From Mycobacterium lehmannii (GTDB lineage: Bacteria > Actinomycetota > Actinomycetes > Mycobacteriales > Mycobacteriaceae), in contig NZ_NKCN01000009.1 of the NCBI RefSeq assembly GCF_002245535.1, positions 62,001-126,000 of the forward strand: a DNA stretch of 64,000 nt. Direction: 5' to 3'. The first letter of the stretch is position 1, and every line of letters begins with the position of its first letter. A program made the position numbers and the translations under genes. The notes beneath the pieces were generated by a model, which was given only the letters and a program-made list of their open reading frames with translations, did not search any database and was not told the DNA's origin. Positions 33,628 to 42,528 of this stretch are shown here, one piece after another.

Positions 33628-34481
33628 GTCTTTTGCTCCAACGGGATTCGCAGTGCGCCGTGCTCGTCGTCCCAGTAGGCGCGGCGCTCACCGGTGGGAA
33701 TGACGTCGCGAAGGATCTCGCGGACCAGCACGGCGCGGTCACCGGCGGGGTTGCGCTGTTTGAGCAGCAGCCCGCCGCTGCGCGGCCCGCGCAGCGGCAG
33801 CAGCCACAGCTCGTCGTCGCGGACGGCACCGACCGCGGCGTCGGCGGGAAAGCGTGCTGCCGCGAGCTGCGCGCTGAGGCGCAGATAGCCGTCGTCGGTG
33901 AAATCCACGGTCAGTCGCCTATCGACACTGCGGTCGTCGGGTCGCAGCGGCGACAGATAGACGTCTTCGACGATGGCGATCACCGATTCCATCGCGGTCG
34001 TCACCGATGGGGATAGGTCGGCGCCGAGCGCGACGTTTTCGGCTTCGATGAGAAAGACGGTGATGTCGGCGGGGCAGGCGTCGGCCAGTGCCCAGCGCGC
34101 GAAGGCGATGGCGTGGTCCCATCGAAAGGAGTGGGTGTGCAGGCCCTGCAGCGGCGGCAGCTCGGCCAGCTCGTCGCCGGGCACCCGGTAGATGGTGCCC
34201 GGGGCCGCTCCGGTGGCGGAGGCGTCGACGATGACTACTCGTTGCGCGCCGCGCATCTGGAAGGCCACATCCATGCCTGCGGTTCCACCGTCGACGAGCC
34301 GTGCCCCCTCGGGCACGCCGCGTTCCCATAGGTGCCGCACCAGGATTGGCCCGACGCCGTCGTCGCCGCGCAGCAGGTTGCCGCATCCAACGATGAGGAC
34401 CGCACAACCCGGCGGCTCGAGATCGCTCTCGATGCGGCCGGGTTGTGCCGTGTTGTCGGTCGTGTTCGACGTGATGATCAC
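33624..34481 (-). CDS. Hydrogenase maturation protease with extra C-terminal domain
   Basis: A 285-residue protein. Residues 28-170 are the HycI/HoxW-type endopeptidase (VLIVGCGNLLRGDDGVGPIL with the metal Asp, and LVDGGTAGMDVAF) that removes the C-terminal tail of the large subunit after nickel loading. Residues 175-285 are an extra domain (VDFTDDGYLRLSAQLAAARF, AYWDDEHGALRIPLEQ) with no known match to me. The GTG start overlaps the hucL stop (GTGA). Direct coupling to hucL fits its substrate. Known proteases are about 150-190 residues, so the fusion is unusual. Confidence 0.85.
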   Translation of the reverse strand: MIITSNTTDNTAQPGRIESDLEPPGCAVLIVGCGNLLRGDDGVGPILVRHLWERGVPEGARLVDGGTAGMDVAFQMRGAQRVVIVDASATGAAPGTIYRVPGDELAELPPLQGLHTHSFRWDHAIAFARWALADACPADITVFLIEAENVALGADLSPSVTTAMESVIAIVEDVYLSPLRPDDRSVDRRLTVDFTDDGYLRLSAQLAAARFPADAAVGAVRDDELWLLPLRGPRSGGLLLKQRNPAGDRAVLVREILRDVIPTGERRAYWDDEHGALRIPLEQKT

Positions 34482-36112
34482 ACCATTCCGTTGATGACGA
34501 ACTTGGACAGTTCCCGCCCCGTCTTGCCGTCGTAGGCGTGCACCGTGCACACCAGGCAGGAGTCGAAGCTGCGTGCCACGTGACCCAACTCGACGGGATC
34601 TTCGGGATCCACGACGGGCGAACCGACCAGCGCCTTCTCGATCGGGCCGAGCACTTCGGCGCCGTCGCGCGGGCCGATGTTCCACGCCGTCGGGGTGACG
34701 ACCTGGTAGTTCTTGATCTTGCTGTCTTCGATGACGATCCAGTCCGACAGCGAACCACGGGCGGCTTCGGTGGAGCCGAAGCCCCGTCCTTCGGCGTGCT
34801 CGACAGGCTTGGTGTAAAAGCTCTCCTTGAGGTCGAGCTGGTCGAGCCATTGGCGCGCCCACTGGTAGTACTTGGGTGCCTCGTGCATCCGGGCGAGTTG
34901 ACGCACGAATACGCTGGGCCCGATCTTGTTGTACATGTCGACGAACAGCGGGTCGTTGTCCTGGTGGGCGGCGGGGTTGGGGGCACCGGCGGCCATCCGG
35001 CGCGCCAATGGACCGGCCTCCAGCGGGATGGCGCCCAGGTCCGGCACGTCGTAGCGCGGCGACTTGGCCCAGCTGTACTTGCCTTGCTTGCGGCCTTCCT
35101 CGGGGTCGACGGGGATGGTTTCGCCGTCGAAGGGATGCAGCGGGGTGCTGCCCTGGTAGAACGAGTGCGTCACGTCTTCACGCACCCGGGCCTGGTCGAA
35201 CTCGTGCCATGTGCCTTGGGCGAAGATTCCCGAGCGGCCGATGAGGGCGCCGTTTCGCCCCTCGATCGTCGGGTTCTCATAGAGCGAAGGCTCGAAGTAG
35301 GTGCCGGTGGCCAGGTAGTTGCCCACGCCGCGCCCGTACTTGTCCAGGCCGACGTCCAGACAGAACCGGATGAAGAAGCCACAGTCGCTGTTGTATTGCG
35401 ACTCGTTTTCGTCGACCCAGGCCAGCACGTCCTCCCAGGTCTTGTTCTCCAGCCAGCGCTCCACCGAGCAGCCCAGCCACTGCTTTTCCAGCCAGTTGTC
35501 CTTCCAGTGCTCCAGAATCGCGATCGAGCGGGTGACGTCGGAGAGGGTGGGCGCGCACATCACCCCTCCGGGCACCATGAAACTCGAGTGCGGCCACTGT
35601 CCGCCGAAGATCGCATACACCTCAACGGGTTTGGCCGAATAAACCACACCCGGTTGATAGCTGGTACCGACGTAGGGGGCGAAGCGTCGTACCGATTCGG
35701 CGTACAACGTGGATTTGGCGTAGTTCTTGTTGGTGAGATCGATCGCGAACAGCGCGTAGAAGTAGCGCGGGATCGACTGCAGCGTCTCGGCGGCTTGACA
35801 GATGTTGCGCACCAACGTGGCGTTGGGCGGCATATGGGTGCGCCACGCGGTGTCGAGAGCGTAGGCCGATTTGTAGAGGTGGCTGCCGCCGCAGATCCCG
35901 CAGATGCGGGGACATACGATGAGGCCGGCCTGCGGGTCCTTACCCTGCAAGATGATCTCGAAGCCACGAAACATCGCGGCCTCGGTCCATGCAGAGGTGA
36001 CGACGCCGTCCTCGATGGTCACCCTCACGTCGAGGTCGCCCTCGACGCGGCCCAAGGGACTGACAAACAAATCCAGTGCGGTCGTTGATGAACTTGAATC
36101 TAGTGCGGTCAT
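34478..36112 (-). CDS. hucL: [NiFe] hydrogenase large subunit, Huc-type (group 2a)
   Basis: A 544-residue catalytic subunit that splits H2. The first nickel-binding motif is RICGICGGSH with Cys71 and Cys74; the second is DSCLVCTVH with Cys519, Cys522 and His525, where the common Pro after Asp is Ser. A 19-residue tail after His525 (AYDGKTGRELSKFVINGMV) is the peptide the adjacent protease should remove. An AAAGGA site precedes ATG 36112. The lack of a Tat signal on the partner and the operon match the M. smegmatis Huc enzyme, known to oxidise atmospheric H2. Affinity for trace H2 here is inference. Confidence 0.95.
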   Translation of the reverse strand: MTALDSSSSTTALDLFVSPLGRVEGDLDVRVTIEDGVVTSAWTEAAMFRGFEIILQGKDPQAGLIVCPRICGICGGSHLYKSAYALDTAWRTHMPPNATLVRNICQAAETLQSIPRYFYALFAIDLTNKNYAKSTLYAESVRRFAPYVGTSYQPGVVYSAKPVEVYAIFGGQWPHSSFMVPGGVMCAPTLSDVTRSIAILEHWKDNWLEKQWLGCSVERWLENKTWEDVLAWVDENESQYNSDCGFFIRFCLDVGLDKYGRGVGNYLATGTYFEPSLYENPTIEGRNGALIGRSGIFAQGTWHEFDQARVREDVTHSFYQGSTPLHPFDGETIPVDPEEGRKQGKYSWAKSPRYDVPDLGAIPLEAGPLARRMAAGAPNPAAHQDNDPLFVDMYNKIGPSVFVRQLARMHEAPKYYQWARQWLDQLDLKESFYTKPVEHAEGRGFGSTEAARGSLSDWIVIEDSKIKNYQVVTPTAWNIGPRDGAEVLGPIEKALVGSPVVDPEDPVELGHVARSFDSCLVCTVHAYDGKTGRELSKFVINGMV

Positions 36113-36161
36113 TGATGAAATCCTTTCGGGACGTTCGCAAGTGGTGTACTCGAGGACGGGG

Positions 36162-37133
36162 TCAGACGACGAACATGTCTTCCTTGGACCATTGCGGTGC
36201 CGCGATGCGGGCGGCGGCCGCGTGGGCCATGTAGGTGAGGTGGTCGCTGCCCTCCGGGACTTCCTTCGGGATCATGCCGCTGACTTTCTGCGTTTTGAAC
36301 ACGGTGCCGGGGGCCAGATCGAAATGGGGGAATTCCGGCTCCGTGCAGCCCAGGCAGGGCATGCCGGCTCGGGTCTTGGACGACTGGCGGTTCCACAGGA
36401 TGCGGTTGCACGGCGAGTGGGTCATCGGGCCGCGGCAGCCGAACTCGTAGAACAGGCAGCCGGTGCGGGTGCCCTCGCCGAACGACAGCGTGGACTGCTT
36501 GTATTCGAAGAATTGGACTCGGGTGCAACCGGTTTGGGTGAACGTCTTGAAGAACGTCTCCGGGCGGTGCAGGTCGTCGAGGGCGATGTCGCCGGCCCGG
36601 CCGGTGGCCAGCGCGACGATGATCTGGGTGATCCAGTCCGGATGGGCGGGGCAGCCGGGTACGTTGATCACCGGCAGACCCATCTTCGACCGGAAGTCTG
36701 GGCCTAGGAAGCCACCTTTGCTCCGCTTGTGAAACTGCAGACCCGTCGAGGCCGACGGGTTCGGATCCATCGCGGGGATGCCCCCCCAACAGGCGCAGTC
36801 TCCGATGGCGACGACGATTTGGGCGGCGGCGGCCAGGTCGGTGACCCAGTCCTTCATCGGCCGGTCGGCGAACATGTCCATCCGCCCGGTGCCGTTGGGC
36901 GCTTCGATGACGGTGCCCTCGAAGACGAAGATGTCCAGCGGACGCTCACCCTTGGCGCAATCCCAGAACACCTTCTGCGCGTTCTTGCCAAGCTCCAGAC
37001 CGAGCGAGGGATGCCAGAGCAGGTCCAGACCGAAGTCGACGATGAGATCGACGACGTTGGGCTCCTCTGCGTTGAGGAACGACATCGTGTTGCCACTGCA
37101 CGCTCCCCCTTGAAACCAAAGCACCGATGCCAT
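36162..37133 (-). CDS. hucS: [NiFe] hydrogenase small subunit, Huc-type (group 2a)
   Basis: A 323-residue iron-sulfur subunit with no Tat signal or membrane anchor, so it stays in the cytoplasm, as in group 2a. The first Cys motif reads GGACSGNTMS: Cys12 is kept but the second Cys of the usual CxxC is Asn15, in line with the unusual [3Fe-4S] clusters described for Huc. Other cluster ligands appear in GDCACWGG, VPGCPAHP and the C-terminal Cys-rich run (GCRGPMTHSPCN, GMPCLGCTEP). It precedes hucL by 49 bases and passes electrons from the active site. Confidence 0.95.
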   Translation of the reverse strand: MASVLWFQGGACSGNTMSFLNAEEPNVVDLIVDFGLDLLWHPSLGLELGKNAQKVFWDCAKGERPLDIFVFEGTVIEAPNGTGRMDMFADRPMKDWVTDLAAAAQIVVAIGDCACWGGIPAMDPNPSASTGLQFHKRSKGGFLGPDFRSKMGLPVINVPGCPAHPDWITQIIVALATGRAGDIALDDLHRPETFFKTFTQTGCTRVQFFEYKQSTLSFGEGTRTGCLFYEFGCRGPMTHSPCNRILWNRQSSKTRAGMPCLGCTEPEFPHFDLAPGTVFKTQKVSGMIPKEVPEGSDHLTYMAHAAAARIAAPQWSKEDMFVV

Positions 37134-37209
37134 GACTCTCCTCTCAGTTGGCCTGCATCAGTTCGCCGTCAGCAGGCACGTCGTGGGCTGTTGATTGTGT
37201 GGACAGGGA

Positions 37210-37815
37210 TTAGCGCGCGGAATGGCGCGGACCGGGTTCGGCGTCAGGGGGTTCTTGGGCGAGCCGTTTACCGAAGGCCCGGGCGACGTGGATCATGAAC
37301 CCCAAACCCCGCGATACGTCGGGATCCTTGGTCACACGCATGAGCGCGAAGATGCCTTTGGGGCCGCGCGGGTCGGCCTCGGCGGCGGCTTTGCCGGCCA
37401 GCACAGCTTCTCCCAAGTCCGCCAGCAGGTAGGCAGTCTGGGCGTCTGTAAGGGAAGAGTGCAGCAACTTGTCGATGGTCGGCGTCGCGTCGATGAACGC
37501 TGACGCCAGGCTGGACGCGCTGGTCTGCAGTCGGGCCACATCGACACCGGGCAGCAGCGACCGACCGGCGACCGGCCCCCCAGCCGTCTTGAAGTCGTCG
37601 ATGAACGACGCCAGCGAGTCCCCGATCACCTCCCCACGCCGGATCACACCGTCGAGACTCGCGATCAACGTGGCTATCAGGTCGGCGTGGTCGAGGATCA
37701 GTGACAGCGATGCCACGATTCGGGGGTCTTCGAGGCGCTGAACCAGCTCGTCGCCCGGAGACGGTGCGCCGAACGGGTCGGTATCAGACACTGCGGTGAG
37801 TGCATGGGCCGTCAC
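37210..37815 (-). CDS. DUF1641 protein at the head of the hydrogenase operon (HucM-like position)
   Basis: A 201-residue, mostly helical protein with a DUF1641-type core (LSLILDHADLIATLIASLDG, LADLGEAVLAGKAAAEAD, GIFALMRVTKDPDVSRGLGF). The GTG start has a perfect AGGAGG six bases upstream. It sits 76 bases before hucS. In M. smegmatis the gene immediately before hucS encodes HucM, the membrane-associated stalk of the Huc complex, so this may be the counterpart. I recognise position more surely than sequence. A regulator is encoded divergently. Confidence 0.7.
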   Translation of the reverse strand: MTAHALTAVSDTDPFGAPSPGDELVQRLEDPRIVASLSLILDHADLIATLIASLDGVIRRGEVIGDSLASFIDDFKTAGGPVAGRSLLPGVDVARLQTSASSLASAFIDATPTIDKLLHSSLTDAQTAYLLADLGEAVLAGKAAAEADPRGPKGIFALMRVTKDPDVSRGLGFMIHVARAFGKRLAQEPPDAEPGPRHSAR

Positions 37816-37913
37816 GCAATCCTCCTATGCGGTGTGGGGCTGATCACAACCGCCACGTCGGAATGTTGGTGGTCACAGACGGTACGGGTCCGACACGGCC
37901 AAGGCCTAGCGTT

Positions 37914-37983
37914 TTTGCGCAAGCGCTGTCAGAATTGCGCAGACTTGGTCGCGTAGAAACGCATCAAGACTTGCGGAGACTTG
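37914..37983. promoter_or_regulatory. Repeat-rich divergent control region of the hydrogenase operon
   Basis: TTGCGCA occurs at 37915-37921 and 37935-37941, a 20-base direct-repeat spacing typical of AraC-type half-sites. AGACTTG occurs at 37941-37947, 37967-37973 and 37977-37983. The region lies between the DUF1641 gene and the AraC regulator gene. It is the likely binding region of that regulator. The third AGACTTG overlaps a possible TTG start of the regulator gene, making a later start more likely. Confidence 0.5.
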
Positions 37984-38049
37984 ATTGATCGCAGCGGACA
38001 CTTTAACGAATGGTCAACCGGCGCGGAGTGCGTGGGCGGGGCGGCCCTG

Positions 38050-39108
38050 ATGTCGCGGCTGATGAGGCTGGGCTTCATCGACGCACGCCGCACCGGCGAC
38101 CCGGTCCGGCGCAAAGTTCGCCCGCGAGGCGTCCCACCGGCCTTGGCCGATTCAGAAATCTTCTATACGGAAAACATCCACGAGGCGTCGGCGATGATCG
38201 GTCGCGCGTTGGCCCAGACGCGAATCACCGTGGACCGCAACTGCTTAGGCCGTTTCGCGGCGAGCATGCACGGCGTGAGGCTGCGCAATGTCAGCATGCT
38301 GTACCTGGACCTGTCCGTGCCGGCCACCGTTGACATCCCCGCCGCGGGCAAGTACTTCGCCGTGCACATGCCGATGAGTGGAAGCGCCGAGTGCCATCAC
38401 GACGGCCACGTGTTCGAGGCGAACCCCATCCGAGCACTGGTCACCAGCCCTGGAAAGTCGTTGACGATGCAGCTCGACGATGCCTCGCCGCAGCTGTTGT
38501 TCCGCATCGAGGAGGCGGCCTTGGTTGATTACCTGGTCCGGCTGCGGGGTCGGCGACTATCCGAGGCGCTGGTGTTTCACCCCGAATTCGACCTGACCTC
38601 CGAGGCCGCGATGCGCTGGCATGCCGCCGTGCAACTCCTGCACACCGAGGTCTACCACAAGGGGTCACTGGTCCAGCATGGCCAGGGCATCGGCGGGATC
38701 GAGGAGCTGCTGATGAACAGCTTGCTGCACCTGCAACCCTCCAACTATCACGGCGACTTCGTCCGTCCGCCACAGCACGCGGCACTTCGCGTGGTTCGCG
38801 ACGCCATCGACTACATCGACGCCCACCTGGGCGAACCCTTGACCATGGAGCTGATCGCCAAGAACGTTCACATGAGTGTTCGCTCAATTCAGCAGGGGTT
38901 TCGCACCGAGCTGGGTGTCACACCGATGGCCTATGTACGGGAACGCCGCCTGGAACGAGTCCATGACGAGCTCGCCGACGCGCTGCCCAGCGACGGAGTC
39001 ACGGTCACTGGCACCGCCGCCCGCTGGGGCTTCAATCACCTCGGTAGCTTCGCGGCCGAGTACCGCAGACGATGGGGCGAGACCCCCTCACAAACCTTGC
39101 GGCGCTAG
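38050..39108 (+). CDS. AraC-family regulator, likely hydrogenase controller
   Basis: A 352-residue regulator (ATG 38050; a TTG at 37981 would add 23 residues). Residues 60-215 match the AraC-binding-like N-domain (HMPMSGSAECHHDGHVFEAN) of the AraC/XylS class. The C-terminal 100 residues hold the double HTH: LIAKNVHMSVRSIQQGFR and AARWGFNHLGSFAAEYRRRW. It is divergent from the hydrogenase operon and followed by hypA and hypB. Control of hydrogenase or hyp genes is inferred from the layout and the repeats between the genes. Confidence 0.8.
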   Translation: MSRLMRLGFIDARRTGDPVRRKVRPRGVPPALADSEIFYTENIHEASAMIGRALAQTRITVDRNCLGRFAASMHGVRLRNVSMLYLDLSVPATVDIPAAGKYFAVHMPMSGSAECHHDGHVFEANPIRALVTSPGKSLTMQLDDASPQLLFRIEEAALVDYLVRLRGRRLSEALVFHPEFDLTSEAAMRWHAAVQLLHTEVYHKGSLVQHGQGIGGIEELLMNSLLHLQPSNYHGDFVRPPQHAALRVVRDAIDYIDAHLGEPLTMELIAKNVHMSVRSIQQGFRTELGVTPMAYVRERRLERVHDELADALPSDGVTVTGTAARWGFNHLGSFAAEYRRRWGETPSQTLRR

Positions 39109-39153
39109 GCCGGTGTCCATGTATGGTCGTCGGTTGAGGTCAGGAGGTGCCGC

Positions 39154-39492
39154 GTGCACGAACTTTCGATCTGCCGGGCGATCGTGGGCATCGTGACCGA
39201 CCACGCCGGCCACGGCGCGGTGCGTATTGTGAACGTTCGCATCGGCGCGATGCGCCAGATAGTGCCCGACACGTTGGTGTACTGCTGGTCATTGGTCACC
39301 GAGGGTTCTGATTTGCACGGCGCGCAGCTGCACGTCGAACAGGTGCCAGCGACCATACGTTGCCGGGCCTGCGGCCACGAGCACGTGCTGGACGCGCCGA
39401 TCATGCTCTGTCCGGCGTGCGAAAGCGCAAACGTGGCGCTGGTGTCCGGCGACGAATTCCTCATAACCTCACTGGAACTCGAGAAGGTGTAA
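39154..39492 (+). CDS. hypA: HypA, nickel insertion protein
   Basis: A 112-residue metallochaperone that delivers nickel with HypB. It begins MHELSI, with His2 and Glu3 as the nickel site, and carries the zinc-finger pairs CRACGHEH and CPACES. The GTG start has AGGAG a few bases upstream. It follows the AraC gene by 45 bases and precedes hypB by three, so the three are probably one transcript. Complete and probably active. Confidence 0.93.
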   Translation: MHELSICRAIVGIVTDHAGHGAVRIVNVRIGAMRQIVPDTLVYCWSLVTEGSDLHGAQLHVEQVPATIRCRACGHEHVLDAPIMLCPACESANVALVSGDEFLITSLELEKV

Positions 39493-39495
39493 CAG

Positions 39496-40347
39496 ATGGG
39501 CCGCTTCCACCGCCACGACGGTGACCATGACCATGACCACCCACACGATCATGATCACGATCATGGCCACGAGCACGATCATGGCCACCACGGTGAACAT
39601 CGTCGTGTCGACGCAGCACCCGCGGCCGGTCACGGCGATCACTCGGGCTATGCCACCGAATCCGACCGAGTCGTCGTGCTCGAGCGGATCTTCGCCGAAA
39701 ACGACCAGACGGCCGCGGCCAACCGAGCCGACTTCGACCACGCCGCTGTCACCGCAATCAACCTAATGTCGTCACCCGGCGCCGGCAAAACCATGCTGCT
39801 GCGGGAGACGCTGCAGCGGCTGCGGTCGCAGCTGCGTATCGGCATCGTGGAGGGCGACATTGAAACCAGCATCGATGCCGACCGCCTCGACGGCCTAGGA
39901 GCCGCGGTGTCGTTGATCAACACCTCCAACGGTTTCGGCGGCGAGTGTCATCTCGATGCACCGATGGTGCGCAAGGCACTTGGCCGGCTGCCGCTGTCCG
40001 AACTCGACATCGTGATCGTCGAAAACGTCGGAAACCTGGTGTGCCCAGCGGAATTCGAGATCGGTGAGCACGCCAGGGCGATGGTGTACTCGGTGACCGA
40101 AGGCGAGGAGAAACCGCTGAAGTACCCGGTGATGTTCCGTTCGGCCGATCTGGTGCTGGTCAACAAGGTCGATCTGATTCCCCATCTGGACTTCGACCTG
40201 CAAACCTTCTACACCAACCTGCGCGCGGTGAACCCGCAAGCGGTAACGATCGAGATCAGCGCCCGCACCGGCCTAGGCATCGCGCAATGGTGCCAGTGGC
40301 TATGCGACCGTCACAGGCAGAACCGCACGGTCCCCGCCACGCTGTAG
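39496..40347 (+). CDS. hypB: HypB, nickel-loading GTPase
   Basis: A 283-residue GTPase with a strongly His-rich N-terminus (more than 20 His in residues 3-45, alternating with Asp) that stores nickel. The G1 loop is SSPGAGKTML, the switch region has VEGDIETSIDADRL, and VNKVDLIPH carries the guanine-specificity motif NKVD. The G-domain Cys (VCPAEFEIG) and GECHLDAPMV residues hold the second metal site. It follows hypA by three bases. A short hairpin lies 10 bases after the stop. Confidence 0.93.
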   Translation: MGRFHRHDGDHDHDHPHDHDHDHGHEHDHGHHGEHRRVDAAPAAGHGDHSGYATESDRVVVLERIFAENDQTAAANRADFDHAAVTAINLMSSPGAGKTMLLRETLQRLRSQLRIGIVEGDIETSIDADRLDGLGAAVSLINTSNGFGGECHLDAPMVRKALGRLPLSELDIVIVENVGNLVCPAEFEIGEHARAMVYSVTEGEEKPLKYPVMFRSADLVLVNKVDLIPHLDFDLQTFYTNLRAVNPQAVTIEISARTGLGIAQWCQWLCDRHRQNRTVPATL

Positions 40348-40356
40348 GCGCTAACT

Positions 40357-40377
40357 GCGGGTGGGTGAGCCACCCGC
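40357..40377 (+). terminator. Short GC hairpin after hypB
   Basis: GCGGGTGG (40357-40364) and CCACCCGC (40370-40377) form an 8-base stem with a 5-base loop. No U-tract follows. It may attenuate or end the regulator-hypAB transcript before fbp. Confidence 0.4.
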
Positions 40378-40431
40378 CCGACCACCCTCCTTGGGGATGG
40401 CTGCGGCCCGCCGGTCCCCAATGGTGGTGGC

Positions 40432-41505
40432 ATGCTTGCCGACCACACCACCCTGGCGCAGTTTCTGATCGAAGAACGCCGCCGGCACCCCAGCGCATCC
40501 GGAGACCTCAACGCGCTGATCCTCGACGTCGCGCTGGCATGCAAGGCCATCGCCAACCGCGTGGCCTGCGGCGCGCTGGCCGGCGTGCTGGGATCGGCGG
40601 AACGCACCAACGTGCAGGGCGAAAAACAGCAGAAGCTTGACCTGCTGGCCAACGACTACTTCCTGCGCACAACCGAGTGGAGCGGGCACGTTGCCGGCAT
40701 GGTCTCCGAGGAACTCGAAGAGCCCTACCTGCTTCCCGCCGAATTCCCGCGCGGCAAGTACTTGCTGGTTTTCGACCCGCTCGATGGATCGTCGAACATC
40801 GACGTCAACGTGTCGGTGGGAAGTATCTTCTCCATTCTTCGTGCACCCACCCCGGGCACGGACCCAGCACCCGAGGACTTCCTCCAGCCCGGCACCGAGC
40901 AGGTGTGCGGCGGCTACGCCATCTACGGTCCGTCCACCATGCTGGTGTTGACAGTGGGCACCGGCGTCCATGCTTTCACGCTCGACCCGACGCTGGGTGA
41001 GTTCTTCCTGACCCGGGAGAGTATTCAGATTCCCGCCACGACCGGCGAGTTCGCCATCAACGCGTCCAACCAGCGGTTCTGGGAACCGGCCGTGCAGCGC
41101 TATGTCCAGGAATGCTTGGAAGGCAAGTCCGGACCACGCGGTCGGGATTTCAACATGCGTTGGGTCGCCTCGCTGGTGGCCGAAACCCACCGAATTCTCA
41201 CCCGTGGCGGAGTATTCCTGTATCCACGCGACTCACGCGATCCGACGAAGCCCGGCAAACTGCGGCTGCTGTATGAAACCAACCCGATGGCGTTTCTGAT
41301 CGAGCAGGCAGGCGGTGCGGCCACCACCGGCCGTCGCCGAATGTTGGAGGTAGAGCCCGAAGACGTGCATCAGCGTGTTCCGTTCGTCTTTGGAGCGCGC
41401 GAAGAAGTGGAGCGTATAACCAACTACCACAACGACATTCACGAAAATCTGGACCCCTGGCCGCTGTACGGTGCGCGTGGCCTGTTCAGGGTCCCGGCGA
41501 GCTGA
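40432..41505 (+). CDS. fbp: Class I fructose-1,6-bisphosphatase
   Basis: A 357-residue class I FBPase, a Calvin-cycle and gluconeogenic enzyme. The metal and phosphate motif [10 protein letters not shown] begins at Asp115, preceded by VSEELEE with Glu93 and Glu94. The substrate lid [20 protein letters not shown] and the LYETNPMAF segment are conserved. Mycobacteria normally use a class II (GlpX) enzyme, so this copy is extra and fits CO2 fixation. It precedes prk by 13 bases, presumably as an operon. Confidence 0.92.
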   Translation: MLADHTTLAQFLIEERRRHPSASGDLNALILDVALACKAIANRVACGALAGVLGSAERTNVQGEKQQKLDLLANDYFLRTTEWSGHVAGMVSEELEEPYLLPAEFPRGKYLLVFDPLDGSSNIDVNVSVGSIFSILRAPTPGTDPAPEDFLQPGTEQVCGGYAIYGPSTMLVLTVGTGVHAFTLDPTLGEFFLTRESIQIPATTGEFAINASNQRFWEPAVQRYVQECLEGKSGPRGRDFNMRWVASLVAETHRILTRGGVFLYPRDSRDPTKPGKLRLLYETNPMAFLIEQAGGAATTGRRRMLEVEPEDVHQRVPFVFGAREEVERITNYHNDIHENLDPWPLYGARGLFRVPAS

Positions 41506-41518
41506 GAGGGGCGTTGAC

Positions 41519-42403
41519 GTGTCACGGAAGCATCCGATCGTGTCGGTCACCGGGTCATCGGGAGCCGGGACCACATCGGTCATGCGAACATTCCAGCAGA
41601 TCTTCCGCCGCGAGGGCATCAGCGTCGCCTACATTGAAGGCGATAGTTTTCACCGCTATGACCGCGCCGAAATGAAGACCGCGATCGCCGACGCGCATGC
41701 CCGCGGCGATCACGCCTTCAGCCACTTCGGGCCGGAGGCCAACCTGTTCGAGGAGCTCCAGGAGCTGTTCAAGGTCTACGGTGAAACCGGCACCGGCAAG
41801 GTCCGCAAGTACCTTCACGATGAGAAGGAAGCCGCGCCATACGAACAAGAGCCCGGCACCTTCACACCCTGGGAGGAGCTGGCCGGCGATACCGACCTGC
41901 TGTTCTACGAGGGCCTGCACGGCGCAGTGGTCACCGACACCGTCGACATCGCCGGCTACGCCGACCTGCGTATCGGAGTGGTGCCGGTGATAAACCTGGA
42001 ATGGATTCAGAAGTTGCAGCGCGACAAGTCGGTTCGTGGATACACCGCTGAAGCGGTGACAGATACCATCCTGCGCCGAATGCCCGACTATGTGAACTAC
42101 ATCTGCCCACAGTTCTCCCACACCGACGTCAACTTCCAGCGCGTCCCCGTGGTTGACACCTCAAATCCATTCATTGCCAGGACGATTCCCACCGCCGACG
42201 AGTCGATGCTGATCATCAGGTTCCGCGACCCACACGGCATCGACTTCCCGTACCTGCTGTCGATGCTGCACGATTCCTTCATGTCGCGTCCAAACACCAT
42301 CGTGTGTCCTGGCGGCAAGATGGATTTGGCCATGCAGCTGATCTTCACACCGATGATCCTGCGGCTCGTCGAACGGCGCAACGCCGAACTGGCCCGCACT
42401 TAA
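41519..42403 (+). CDS. prk: Phosphoribulokinase (bacterial octameric type)
   Basis: A 294-residue kinase that makes ribulose-1,5-bisphosphate from ribulose-5-phosphate. The P-loop GSSGAGTTSV is near residues 12-21. The length and the segments EGDSFHRYDRAEMK and EGLHGAVVTDTVDIA are those of the class I bacterial enzyme. The GTG at 41519 has AGAGGGG seven bases upstream. A frame reaching back into fbp is not used. Together with RuBisCO 8 kb away it makes the two Calvin-specific steps complete. Confidence 0.93.
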   Translation: MSRKHPIVSVTGSSGAGTTSVMRTFQQIFRREGISVAYIEGDSFHRYDRAEMKTAIADAHARGDHAFSHFGPEANLFEELQELFKVYGETGTGKVRKYLHDEKEAAPYEQEPGTFTPWEELAGDTDLLFYEGLHGAVVTDTVDIAGYADLRIGVVPVINLEWIQKLQRDKSVRGYTAEAVTDTILRRMPDYVNYICPQFSHTDVNFQRVPVVDTSNPFIARTIPTADESMLIIRFRDPHGIDFPYLLSMLHDSFMSRPNTIVCPGGKMDLAMQLIFTPMILRLVERRNAELART

Positions 42404-42528
42404 GAGCAACGAGTTTTACGGGCAAATAGCCAAGCGAAGCTAGCCAGTCCGAAGGTTGTCCCGGTCTGCGTGGAACTTGAGGTGCAGGTCGTGCACCACG
42501 GGCGGTCGCGGCCAGACGCGGGCCCCTC

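Noticed and set aside
34538-36088. A 516-residue plus-strand frame opposite hucL
   Set aside because: It is the antisense of a well-conserved hydrogenase subunit and has no ribosome site or family match.
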